A stretch of 64,000 nucleotides of DNA from CBDBCU01 sp965242615 (lineage in GTDB: Bacteria > Chloroflexota > Dehalococcoidia > Lucifugimonadales > UBA3495). Under the pieces are notes generated by a model. It made no database searches. It was given only the letters and a program-made list of their open reading frames with translations, and had not been told where the DNA came from. Location of the stretch: positions 558,001 through 622,000 of the forward strand of contig CBDESR010000005.1 in NCBI GenBank assembly GCA_965242615.1, given 5' to 3'. How positions within the stretch are numbered: position 1 is the first letter of the stretch; every line of letters starts with the position of its first letter. This document shows, in pieces, positions 56,627-64,000 of this stretch. The translations under genes were made by a program, and so were the position numbers.

Positions 56627-58624
56627 TCACCGTTCCAAAATCACATTGCCCCAAGGGTCAACCGTGCCGCCCCAACCGGGCGGAACTACTATGGTCGTAT
56701 CCAGTTGCAGCAGCAGCGCCGGCCCGTCAATGCGCTGGCCGCAATGGAGCAGTTCCCGGTCATAAAGGGCGGTAGGCAGCGGCCCTTCCCGGAACACCAC
56801 TTCCGCCCTTTCCAGCAAGGCAGCCGACGCATCCGCCGGGCCGGGCGGCTCCGGATCCAGTGCCGGCTTGGGCATTGCCAATTCCAACTTCAGGCGCAGG
56901 TTGACGATTTCCACCGCGTTGCCCCGGTCAGCATAGCCGAAACGCTGCAAGTGCGCTTGGTAAAAGCTGTTGGCGATAGCCCGGCGCAGGTTGTCCCGGC
57001 GGCCGGCGGCCGGGTAGTCAATAGTCAGCTCAAAGGACTGGCCCACATAGCGGGCGTCGAGAAAGCGGCGGCCGGCCATTCGTTCCGCCGGCAGTCCTTC
57101 CCGCCCCAGTTCCGCCCGGGCCTGGCTTTCCATCCCGTGAAACTCCTCCTCCAACCGCGCCCGGTCAATGTCCTCCCCCCGCAGCATCACCGTGCGGGAA
57201 TAATCCTTGACCACATCGGCAATAGCCACGCCCAGGGCGGACAAAATGCCGGGATGGGGCGGCAGCAGCACCCGGGGGATGCCCAGTTCCGCCGCCAATT
57301 CGCAGCTGTGCATCGGCCCGGCGCCGCCGAAAGGCGCCAGGGTAAAGCGGCGGGGATCGTAGCCCCGTTCCAAGGATATGGTGCGGATGGCCCGCTCCAT
57401 ATTGGCGTTGACGACCCGGATAATGCCCAAGGCGGTATCCCGGGCCGTAGCCCCGATTTGCCCCGCCAACCCGGTCAACAGCCGCTCCGCCCGTTCTTTA
57501 TCCAGAGTTAGGCGGCCGCCGAGGAATTGGGCCGGGCGCAGGCGGCCCAGGAGCAGGTTGGCGTCCGTTACCGTAATGCTGTCGCCCTGGCCGTAGCAAG
57601 CCGGGCCGGGGTCGGCGCCGGCGGATTCCGGGCCGACGACCAGCGCGCCGCCGGCATCGACCCGGGCAATGGAGCCGCCGCCAGCCCCGACGGTGTGGAT
57701 TTCAATCATCGGGACGCTGATGGGATAGCCGTCGAGAGTAGCGGCGGTAGTTTCCTTAATGCGCCCGGGGCAAAGGGAAACATCCGTCGAAGTGCCGCCC
57801 ATATCCAGAGTAATCAAATCCGGATAGCCGGCTTGCACCCCGGTGTGGAACGCGCCGACTACGCCGCCGGCCGGGCCGCTGAGGATGGTTCGCACCGGTT
57901 GAGCCGCCGCCAATTGCGCCGTAATGCTGCCCCCGGAGGACTGCATAATCCGCAGCCCGCCGCCCAAAGACTGCTCCAGTTCCGCCAGATAGCGGGCCAT
58001 TGCCGGGCCGACATAGGAATTGACTACTACCGTACTGGTGCGTTCATATTCCCGAAACTCCGGGATGACTTGGCTGGAAATGGAAATAAAGGGCGGGTCA
58101 GGCAGCGCGGCCAAGGCATCCCGCACCATTTCCTCGTGCCGGGAGTTCAGGAAAGAGAACAGGAAAGACACCGCTACCCCGTCCACTTGCGCCTCCCGAA
58201 TCAGCGACACCAGGGCGGCCACCGCCGCCGGGGTTAAATCCTCCAGGATCGCCCCGTTGTAGTCCACCCGTTCCGGCAAGCCAAAGCGCAATTCCCACGG
58301 GGACAAAGCCGGCGGCCGTTCCAGCTGCAAATCATACAAATCAGCGCGGCTCTGGCGGCCGATTTCCAGCACATCCTCAAAGCCCAGAGTAGTAACCAGG
58401 GCGGTACGGCCGCCCTTGCCCTCCAGCAGGGTGTTGGTGGCAATAGTCGAGCCGTGGACATATTCAGCCGGGCCGGCGGCAATTTCGGCAATGCCCTGAC
58501 GCACTCCGGCGGCGGGATTGGCTGGAGTCGAGGGCAGCTTGTGGACGGACAGCCGCCCGTCTTTAAGGATGGCAATGTCGGTAAAAGTGCCGCCGACGTC
58601 AATGCCGACGATGGTGTTGGTCAT
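56627..58624 (-). CDS. hyuA: Hydantoinase/oxoprolinase subunit A
   Basis: 665 residues, normal for HyuA. 'VGIDVGGTFTDIAIL' is the ATP-binding start, 'HGSTIATNTLLEGKG' and 'LTLDMGGTSTDVSL' are later ASKHA phosphate motifs, and 'GPAGGVVGAFHTG' is characteristic. It should open a hydantoin, oxoproline or N-methylhydantoin ring with ATP. The B subunit usually follows directly; here the next gene on the strand is a PIG-L deacetylase, so hyuB must be elsewhere or missing. Confidence 0.92.
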   Translation of the reverse strand: MTNTIVGIDVGGTFTDIAILKDGRLSVHKLPSTPANPAAGVRQGIAEIAAGPAEYVHGSTIATNTLLEGKGGRTALVTTLGFEDVLEIGRQSRADLYDLQLERPPALSPWELRFGLPERVDYNGAILEDLTPAAVAALVSLIREAQVDGVAVSFLFSFLNSRHEEMVRDALAALPDPPFISISSQVIPEFREYERTSTVVVNSYVGPAMARYLAELEQSLGGGLRIMQSSGGSITAQLAAAQPVRTILSGPAGGVVGAFHTGVQAGYPDLITLDMGGTSTDVSLCPGRIKETTAATLDGYPISVPMIEIHTVGAGGGSIARVDAGGALVVGPESAGADPGPACYGQGDSITVTDANLLLGRLRPAQFLGGRLTLDKERAERLLTGLAGQIGATARDTALGIIRVVNANMERAIRTISLERGYDPRRFTLAPFGGAGPMHSCELAAELGIPRVLLPPHPGILSALGVAIADVVKDYSRTVMLRGEDIDRARLEEEFHGMESQARAELGREGLPAERMAGRRFLDARYVGQSFELTIDYPAAGRRDNLRRAIANSFYQAHLQRFGYADRGNAVEIVNLRLKLELAMPKPALDPEPPGPADASAALLERAEVVFREGPLPTALYDRELLHCGQRIDGPALLLQLDTTIVVPPGWGGTVDPWGNVILER

Positions 58625-58678
58625 AGTTTCCTTTAGTTTTGACGGGATGAAAGTAGGGCTGGTTTTAAGCCGCCCGAT

Positions 58679-59203
58679 TCAGCCGTCATTCCGCAAGGAT
58701 TCCAGAGTGTCCCGGTAACACCGGTAAGCGTCATCAGAAAAGCATACGAAATACGCGGTTTCCGGCAATGTCCCCGCCGCCAGAAAGTTCAGCGTTTCCC
58801 GCAGCGCAATACCGGTAGCCCGCGCCAAAGGAAAGGCATAAACCCCGGTGCTAATGGCCGGGAAAGCGATGGTCTTAACGCCATGCTCTACCGCCAGGAA
58901 AAGGGAGTTACGATAGCACCGGGACAGGAGTTCATCCTCGTTGTTGCCGCCGTCTTTCCACTCCGGGCCGACGGTGTGGATTACCCACTTGGCCGGCAGG
59001 TCGTAACCCCGGGTAATTTTGGCTTCCCCAGTGGGGCAACCGCCCAAGCCCCGGCATTCATCCAACAGTTTTGGGCCGGCGGCCCGGTGGATTGCGCCGT
59101 CCACGCCACCGCCGCCCAACAGAGATTCGTTGGCGGCGTTGACGATGGCATCCACTGCCAGCCGGGTAATATCCTCTTGAACTATGCAAATCCGTTCCGC
59201 CAT
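58679..59203 (-). CDS. Macro domain protein (O-acetyl-ADP-ribose deacetylase type)
   Basis: 174 residues. 'DAIVNAANESLLGGGGVDGAIH' (in blocks) with the N-A-A-N and GGGGVDGAI loops, and 'AFPAISTGVYAFPLARAT' identify the MacroD/YmdB group. It removes ADP-ribose or O-acetyl from its substrates. The gene lies 3 bases after the editing protein gene on the same strand and is probably cotranscribed. Confidence 0.92.
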   Translation of the reverse strand: MAERICIVQEDITRLAVDAIVNAANESLLGGGGVDGAIHRAAGPKLLDECRGLGGCPTGEAKITRGYDLPAKWVIHTVGPEWKDGGNNEDELLSRCYRNSLFLAVEHGVKTIAFPAISTGVYAFPLARATGIALRETLNFLAAGTLPETAYFVCFSDDAYRCYRDTLESLRNDG

Positions 59204-59206
59204 ACT

Positions 59207-59920
59207 CTAATCCACCAAGGCAATCCGCAACCGCTTGTTGATCCGCCCCTTGCTTTCGTGGCCTACCACCTGGATTTGTCCCACTTCCGCCGTGTTCGCC
59301 ACATGAGTCCCGCCGTCCGCCTGCATATCCAAGCCGGTAATATCAATGGTGCGGACTTCCTGAATGTTGGCCGGCAGCAGGTTTATCTTGGTGCGAATCA
59401 GGTCGGGCACCTGCTCCGCCTCGGCCCGGGAGAGATTGCTGACCGCCACCGGACGGGCGGCGGCCACTTCCGCATTGGCCCGCTCCTCCACTTCCCGGGC
59501 AAACTCCGCGCTCATCTGCTCCAACTCAAAATCCATCCGCGCCGCGCCCGGCCGCATATCGCCGCCGGTAACCTTGGCCCCATAATCCCGCCAGACCACG
59601 CCGCAAAGGATGTGCAAGGCAGTATGGGTTCGCATCAGCCGGTAGCGCTGTTCCCAATCAATCCGCCCGGTAACCGCCATCCCCACCGCCGGCAAGTCCC
59701 CGCTGATGTAGTGGATGATTTTCCCGTCCCCGCGGCCGACTTTGCTGACCGGATACTCCCCGCCGGCGCCATCCACCAGCACGCCAATATCGCAAGGCTG
59801 CCCACCGCCGCCGGTATAAAAAGCCGTGCGGTCCAGTTCCACCCCGCCGGAGGCCACCGCCGTAACATTAGCCGAAAACTCCCGCAGGTAGGCATCGGAA
59901 TGAAAAATCAGTTCGGTCAT
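59207..59920 (-). CDS. Alanyl-tRNA editing protein (AlaX-M type)
   Basis: 237 residues. 'DRTAFYTGGGGQPCDIG' is the AlaRS-related strand, 'MRTHTALHILCGV' supplies the HxxxH zinc residues, and 'DMQADGGTHVANTAEVG' the second site, where the CxxxH of AlaRS is D-G-G-T-H: the cysteine is replaced by Asp, as in some stand-alone editors. Clears Ser/Gly wrongly attached to tRNA-Ala. Cotranscribed with the macro domain gene. Confidence 0.9.
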   Translation of the reverse strand: MTELIFHSDAYLREFSANVTAVASGGVELDRTAFYTGGGGQPCDIGVLVDGAGGEYPVSKVGRGDGKIIHYISGDLPAVGMAVTGRIDWEQRYRLMRTHTALHILCGVVWRDYGAKVTGGDMRPGAARMDFELEQMSAEFAREVEERANAEVAAARPVAVSNLSRAEAEQVPDLIRTKINLLPANIQEVRTIDITGLDMQADGGTHVANTAEVGQIQVVGHESKGRINKRLRIALVD

Positions 59921-60162
59921 CGCAAATCCTCTCGGTGAGCGGTTGGCGCAGGTTAGAGCCGTTGGGCGGCATTATAGCACGAAAGGCCCCGGGACTTTTC
60001 TGATTTGCAACCCCGGGATTATCCTTTGCCGCGACGATTAAAAAATCCCGGAACCGTATAAACCGCTTATTGCCCCCGCCTTTAACCCTGTGCTAATATA
60101 AAGCTGGCAATCCCCATCCTTCCTATGCCCGGCATCCCCGCCGGCCGGAGCTTGTCCCAACC

Positions 60163-60720
60163 GTGACCGCCGTAGCCAGCCATCAAATCGACCTGTCGCT
60201 AACCGACGACTTTTCCGCCGGCTTTTCCGAGGAATGGCTGACGCAAGTCCTGCGGCTGGCCGTCGCCCGGGCCTTCCCCCCGGACACCGCCGGGCAAATC
60301 AGCCTGCTCCTCACCGACGACGCCGTTGTCCGCGAACTGAACCGCACCTATCGCGGCCTGGACGAAACCACCGATGTCCTGTCCTTCTCCCCCTACCATT
60401 CCGGCCAATGGTACGGCGACCCTGAACCGCCCCCGGAACCGGCGGCGGTGCTGAACGGCCGCCCGGCCCCTTGGCCTGACTTTATCCTGCCTCCTGAGGA
60501 ACCGCCGCCCCTCGGCGAAGTGATAATTTCTTGCCCCCAAGCCCAACGGCAGGCCGCCGCCGCCCAACATCCGCTCGCCCAAGAACTCGCTTGGCTCATC
60601 ATCCACGGCGCCCTCCACCTGGCTGGCTACGACCATCTGGAACCGGCCGAAACCGCCGCGATGCAAGCCCAGGAACAAGCCGCCCTGGCCGCCCTCTTTC
60701 CCCCGCTGGAAGTAGTGTAA
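60163..60720 (+). CDS. ybeY: Endoribonuclease YbeY (rRNA maturation factor)
   Basis: 185 residues from a GTG. 'HGALHLAGYDH' (148-158) is the three-histidine zinc site, 'LLLTDDAVVRELNRTYRG' and 'TTDVLSFSPY' the upstream strands. Residues about 78-117 are a Pro/Glu-rich insert between 'LSFS' and 'LGEVIIS' that standard YbeY lacks or has in a short form. It matures 16S rRNA and takes part in ribosome quality control. Its stop overlaps the dnaX start (TAATG). Confidence 0.93.
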   Translation: MTAVASHQIDLSLTDDFSAGFSEEWLTQVLRLAVARAFPPDTAGQISLLLTDDAVVRELNRTYRGLDETTDVLSFSPYHSGQWYGDPEPPPEPAAVLNGRPAPWPDFILPPEEPPPLGEVIISCPQAQRQAAAAQHPLAQELAWLIIHGALHLAGYDHLEPAETAAMQAQEQAALAALFPPLEVV

Positions 60721-62339
60721 TGACTACCCAAGTCTATTACCGCAAATGGCGGCCCGGCTGCTTCAGCGACCTGGCTGGACAGGAACACGTCGCCGCCACC
60801 CTGCGCCAAGCCATCAAGCAGGGGCGCGTCTCCCACTCCTACCTCTTTTGCGGCCCCCGCGGCACCGGCAAAACCACCACCGCCCGCATCGTCGCCAAAG
60901 CCGTCAACTGCCTCGACCCCCAGGACGGCGACCCCTGCAACCAGTGCGCCATCTGCCGCTCCATCAACGCCGAGCGCTTTATGGACACCATCGAAATGGA
61001 CGCCGCCAGCAACCGCGGCATCGAGGACATCCGCGAAATCCGCGATAAAGTCAACTTCGCCCCCGCCGAAGGCCGCCGCAAGGTCTATATCATCGACGAA
61101 GCCCATATGCTTACCGACCAGGCGTCCAACGCTTTCCTCAAAACCCTCGAGGAACCCCCCGCCCATGTCATCTTTATCCTCTGCACCACCGAAGCCAACC
61201 GCATCCTCCCCACCATCGTCTCCCGCTGCCAGCGGTTCGACTTCCGCCGCCTCCCCGCCGAGCGCATCTACCAGCGACTCACCGAAATCACCGATGGCGA
61301 GGGCGTCGCCGTCGCCCCGGACGCCCGCCGCCTCGTCGCCCGCTACGCCGCCGGCAGCCTCCGCGACGCCGAAAACCTCCTCGAACAATTAGTAGTCTCC
61401 TACGGCGACGGCGTTACCCTCGATCAAGTCGAGGAACTCCTCGGCTTGGGCCACAGCGACCGTTGGCTCGACCTCGTCAACTACCTCCTCACCGGCAACA
61501 CCGCCGGCGCCCTCGCCGTCGTCAACCAAGCCGCTTGGGACGGCGCCGACCTGCGCCAGCTCCACCGCCAATCTTTGGAACTATTGCGCGCCGCTATGCT
61601 CCTCGAATGGAACGCCGCCGGCGCCCTCGAACTCCCCGAACACGCCACCCAGCAGCTCCAGGAACTGGTCTCCGCCCTCCCCCAATGGCGCATCATCCGC
61701 GCCCTCCGTACTTGGGGCGAAGTCAATATGCGCTACGACGCCCCCTCGACCTTGCCCCTGGAATTAGCCGTAGTCGAAATTTGCAACGCTGACGCCGCCC
61801 CGCCGCCGGCCCCGGCTCCCCCGGAAACCGCCGGACGTCCCGCCGCGCCCCCCCGCCGCGCCAATGCCAACCCGCCGCCCGCCGGCGGCCGCGCCCCGGC
61901 CGCCGCCAACAGCAGCCCCGCCGCAGCCGCGCCCGCCGCCACCGCGGCCCCCGCCGCGCCGTCTTTCCCCGCCCAATGGCAAGCCACCGTCAAAGCCCTC
62001 GGCCGCTGCAAAGGCAAAAAGTTTAACCTCGGCGCCCTGCTCCGCGACTGCAAACCCGATACCATCACCCTCAACGGTGATACCATTACCCTCCCCTTCG
62101 CCCATTCCGCCAACTTCGACCGAATGCAGGAGGAACTCCAAGACCCCAACTCCCGCCAGATGATTGCCGACGCCATCGCCCGCTGCTTTGACGCCCCCTA
62201 TAAAATCGAAGCCGTCCTGGCCGGCGGGCCAAAAGCCGAAAGCGCGCCGGCCACCCGCCCCAACCAGCACAGCCCCCTAGTCCGTACCGCCCTCAATATG
62301 GGCGCCCGAATCTTGGAGGATACCGTCGATGAACCGTAA
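60720..62339 (+). CDS. dnaX: DNA polymerase III subunits gamma/tau
   Basis: 539 residues from ATG 60720, which overlaps the ybeY stop. 'RKWRPGCFSDLAGQEHV' is the conserved start, Walker A 'GPRGTGKTT' (45-53), zinc cysteines in 'CLDPQDGDPCNQCAICRSI', 'DAASNRGIEDIR', 'IIDEAHMLT', and 'SRCQRFDFRR' (sensor and Arg finger region). After about 355 an Ala/Pro-rich linker leads to a C-terminal tau-type domain. No programmed-frameshift A-run was noticed. The next gene overlaps its end by 11 bases. Confidence 0.95.
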   Translation: MTTQVYYRKWRPGCFSDLAGQEHVAATLRQAIKQGRVSHSYLFCGPRGTGKTTTARIVAKAVNCLDPQDGDPCNQCAICRSINAERFMDTIEMDAASNRGIEDIREIRDKVNFAPAEGRRKVYIIDEAHMLTDQASNAFLKTLEEPPAHVIFILCTTEANRILPTIVSRCQRFDFRRLPAERIYQRLTEITDGEGVAVAPDARRLVARYAAGSLRDAENLLEQLVVSYGDGVTLDQVEELLGLGHSDRWLDLVNYLLTGNTAGALAVVNQAAWDGADLRQLHRQSLELLRAAMLLEWNAAGALELPEHATQQLQELVSALPQWRIIRALRTWGEVNMRYDAPSTLPLELAVVEICNADAAPPPAPAPPETAGRPAAPPRRANANPPPAGGRAPAAANSSPAAAAPAATAAPAAPSFPAQWQATVKALGRCKGKKFNLGALLRDCKPDTITLNGDTITLPFAHSANFDRMQEELQDPNSRQMIADAIARCFDAPYKIEAVLAGGPKAESAPATRPNQHSPLVRTALNMGARILEDTVDEP

Positions 62340-62628
62340 TATGATCCGCCAGGCCCAGCGGATGCAGGCCCAGTTGGAGAAAATCCATCAGGAACTCGAA
62401 ACCCTCACCGTCGAAGGCTCCGCCGGCGGCGGCGTGGTCAAAGTGGTAATCTCCGGCAAACAGGTCGTCGAATCCGTAACCATCGACCCGGATGCCGCCG
62501 AGGACGTCGAACTCCTCCAAGACCTCATCGCCGCCGCCGTCAACGACGCCCTTAACAAAGTCCAGGAAGTCACCGCCCAGAAAATGGGCTCCATGACCGG
62601 CGGAATGAACCTCCCCGGAATGATTTAA
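62329..62628 (+). CDS. ybaB: YbaB/EbfC family nucleoid-associated protein
   Basis: 99 residues. 'MIRQAQRMQAQLEKIHQELE' is the N-terminal helix, 'SAGGGVVKVVISGKQVVESVTIDP' (blocks) the conserved strands, and the Met/Gly-rich C-terminus is typical. It binds DNA as a dimer. The dnaX-ybaB-recR order is conserved in many bacteria. Its start lies inside the end of dnaX. Confidence 0.95.
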   Translation: MNRNMIRQAQRMQAQLEKIHQELETLTVEGSAGGGVVKVVISGKQVVESVTIDPDAAEDVELLQDLIAAAVNDALNKVQEVTAQKMGSMTGGMNLPGMI

Positions 62629-62654
62629 CCCCAAGGCTATCCCCTATCGATCCC

Positions 62655-62683
62655 GTCATTCCCACGAAAGTGGGAATCCAGAA
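62655..62683. repeat. REP-like palindrome between ybaB and recR
   Basis: Full copy with core ATTCCCACGAAAGTGGGAAT, followed by CCAGAA. It lies in an otherwise tight operon, so transcription must pass through it or restart; ATTATAG at about 62716 could serve a recR promoter. Confidence 0.85.
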
Positions 62684-62749
62684 ATACCGGAAACTCTGGA
62701 TACCCCTTTCACCGGAATTATAGTAAGTAAGTGGCGTTGAGGCATTGCC

Positions 62750-63364
62750 ATGACCCTGGAGCATCTGCCTTCAGCCGCCCCTTCCCTGGCGCGGCTGATT
62801 CAGGAACTGAACAAACTGCCCGGCATCGGCCCCAAAAGCGCCCAGCGGCTGGCTTACTACATCATCCGCCAGCCGGCCGACGAAGCCGCCGCCCTGGCCG
62901 CCGCCATCCACGCCGTCAAACAGAGCATCATCCTCTGCCGGGAATGTCAGAACCTCACCGACGCCAGCCCCTGCTCCCTCTGCGCCAACCCCCAGCGCAA
63001 CCGGGAACAGATCTGCGTCGTCGAAGACCCCCTCGACGTGCTTGCCCTGGAACGCACCCGCTGCTACCGCGGCCTCTACCATGTCCTCCACGGCGCCATC
63101 TCCCCCAAAGACGGCATCGGCCCCGACCAGCTCAAACTCAAGGAAATCCTCCCCCGCCTTGCCCAAGGCCCGGTTCAGGAAATCATCATCGCCACCAATC
63201 CCACCCTCGAAGGCGACGCCACCGCTATGTACCTCTCTCGCTACCTCACCGACCACCCGGTCCAAATTACCCACTTGGCTCGCGGCCTCCCTGTCGGCGG
63301 CTCCCTCGAATTCTCCGACGAAGTCACCCTCAGCCGCGCCTTCCAGGGCCGCCAGGCGCTGTAA
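62750..63364 (+). CDS. recR: Recombination mediator RecR
   Basis: 204 residues. 'LNKLPGIGPKSAQRLAYYI' (helix-hairpin-helix), zinc finger 'CRECQNLTDASPCSLC', TOPRIM 'ICVVEDPLDVLALE' and 'IIIATNPTLEGDATAMYL' are all in place. It loads RecA at gaps with RecO/RecF. Normal length. recO begins 2 bases after its stop. Confidence 0.96.
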   Translation: MTLEHLPSAAPSLARLIQELNKLPGIGPKSAQRLAYYIIRQPADEAAALAAAIHAVKQSIILCRECQNLTDASPCSLCANPQRNREQICVVEDPLDVLALERTRCYRGLYHVLHGAISPKDGIGPDQLKLKEILPRLAQGPVQEIIIATNPTLEGDATAMYLSRYLTDHPVQITHLARGLPVGGSLEFSDEVTLSRAFQGRQAL

Positions 63365-63365
63365 A

Positions 63366-64000
63366 ATGGCCCCTCCCAAAACCTACCGCGCCGAAGCCCT
63401 CACCCTCAAATCCATCCCCCTGGGCGAAGCCGACCTCCTCGTAACCCTCTTTTCCCGGGAGGAGGGCAAACTCCGCGCCACCGCCAAAGGCGCCCGCAAA
63501 TCCACCAGCAAACTCGTCGGCCACCTCGAACCCCTCACCCTGACCCAACTCGCCCTCAGCCGCGGCCGCAGCCTCGACATCATCAGCCAAGCCCAAACCG
63601 TCGCCAACTTTACCCCCCTCAAATCCAACCTTACCGCCCTCAGCAAAGGATTGTATGTTGCCGAACTCGTTGACGCCTTCGCCGCCGCTGCCAGCCCCAA
63701 CGAACCCCTCCTGCAACTGGCCCTCGACACCCTCAACGCCATCGGCCGCGCCCCCGACGCCGAACTCCCCCTCCTCCACTTTCAACTCCACCTGTTAGCC
63801 GTATCCGGCCTCCTCCCCGAACTGAACTGCTGCGTTGACTGCCGCCGCCCCGTAGAACCCGGCCGCCACCGCTACAGCGCCCCCGCCGGCGGCCTGTTCT
63901 GCATGGAATGTGTCCCGGTCGAAGGCGGCCTCCGCCCCCTCTCCCTCCGCGCCCTCAAAGTGCTGCGCCTCCTCGCCCGCAGTACCCAGTCAGACTTGCC
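63366..64000 (+). CDS. recO: DNA repair protein RecO, 3' end outside the window
   Basis: Open from ATG 63366 to the window end (211 codons). 'AEALTLKSIPLGEADLLVTLFS' (two blocks) and 'KGARKSTSKLVGHLEPLT' are the OB-fold start of RecO; the zinc pair reads 'CCVDCRRPV' and 'FCMECV'. About 40 residues are missing at the end. It anneals ssDNA and works with RecR. Adjacent to recR in what seems a single operon. Confidence 0.93.
   Translation, partial: MAPPKTYRAEALTLKSIPLGEADLLVTLFSREEGKLRATAKGARKSTSKLVGHLEPLTLTQLALSRGRSLDIISQAQTVANFTPLKSNLTALSKGLYVAELVDAFAAAASPNEPLLQLALDTLNAIGRAPDAELPLLHFQLHLLAVSGLLPELNCCVDCRRPVEPGRHRYSAPAGGLFCMECVPVEGGLRPLSLRALKVLRLLARSTQSDL

Noticed and set aside
1..64000. CRISPR arrays, transposases, integrases or prophage genes
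   Set aside because: No regularly spaced repeat array, Cas gene, DDE/tyrosine/serine recombinase or phage structural gene was found.

Overview
The window is about 64 kb of high-GC chromosomal DNA from a bacterium. The gene content points to Chloroflexota, most likely a SAR202-like or other Dehalococcoidia-related lineage. There are four FMN-dependent luciferase-family monooxygenase genes, and many catabolic enzymes around them: amidohydrolase, SDR, GMC oxidase, haloacid dehalogenase, carboxymuconolactone decarboxylase family, DAO-type oxidase, MmgE/PrpD and HyuA. Two lipoproteins have a Pro/Thr-rich linker straight after the lipobox cysteine. The taxonomic call is inference; there is no rRNA here to test it.

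Layout. 0-13.6 kb: two flavin monooxygenases, a gene pair of a coiled-coil protein and a DNA methyltransferase fused to an HNH nuclease, a GNAT enzyme, an NHL/DUF1501/DUF1800 gene set, a GMC oxidoreductase and a CinA-like/nucleotidyltransferase fusion. 13.6-17.5 kb: an SDR, a flavin monooxygenase and an amidohydrolase, then a 1-kb gene-free stretch holding copy A of a duplicated non-coding element with its own promoter. 17.6-25.7 kb: peroxiredoxin, dehalogenase, a HEPN protein with a tandemly duplicated small partner, a lone oligopeptide-binding lipoprotein, and two probable defence pairs (DUF262+HEPN, AAA ATPase+DUF4276). 25.8-30.7 kb, minus strand: GNAT, a UGA-containing GrdB-like selenoprotein, an alcohol dehydrogenase and a GT39-type glycosyltransferase. 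31-35 kb: rplI-dnaB-dnaD-like-helicase loader operon, with a loader that carries two AAA+ domains in one chain. 35-44.3 kb: an SGNH-type protein interrupted at a C15 tract, esterase, RCC1-like lipoprotein, AlkD-like protein, DUF433, selB and a coiled-coil protein. 44.5-45 kb: three tRNA genes. 45-53.4 kb: metabolic genes including ilvE and plsY. 53.4-54.5 kb: a gene-free stretch with dispersed repeats and copy B of the non-coding element. 54.5-64 kb: dnaN, PIG-L deacetylase, hyuA, macro domain, AlaX-type editing protein, then ybeY-dnaX-ybaB-recR-recO (recO runs off the end).

Two points tie the window together. First, selB and an in-frame UGA in the GrdB-like gene show that selenocysteine is probably decoded; no selC, selA or selD was seen here. 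Second, base composition follows position rather than coding strand. The plus strand is C-rich from 1 to 13.6 kb, G-rich from 13.6 to about 44.3 kb, and C-rich again from 45 kb, which suggests an inverted segment or a terminus-type switch near the tRNA cluster.

Best candidates for something undescribed: the roughly 0.55-kb non-coding element present twice in inverted orientation, each copy behind a TTGACA-N17-CATA(A/C)T promoter and with hairpins kept in both copies; the HEPN locus with a duplicated partner; the coiled-coil plus methyltransferase-HNH pair; and the double-AAA+ helicase loader.
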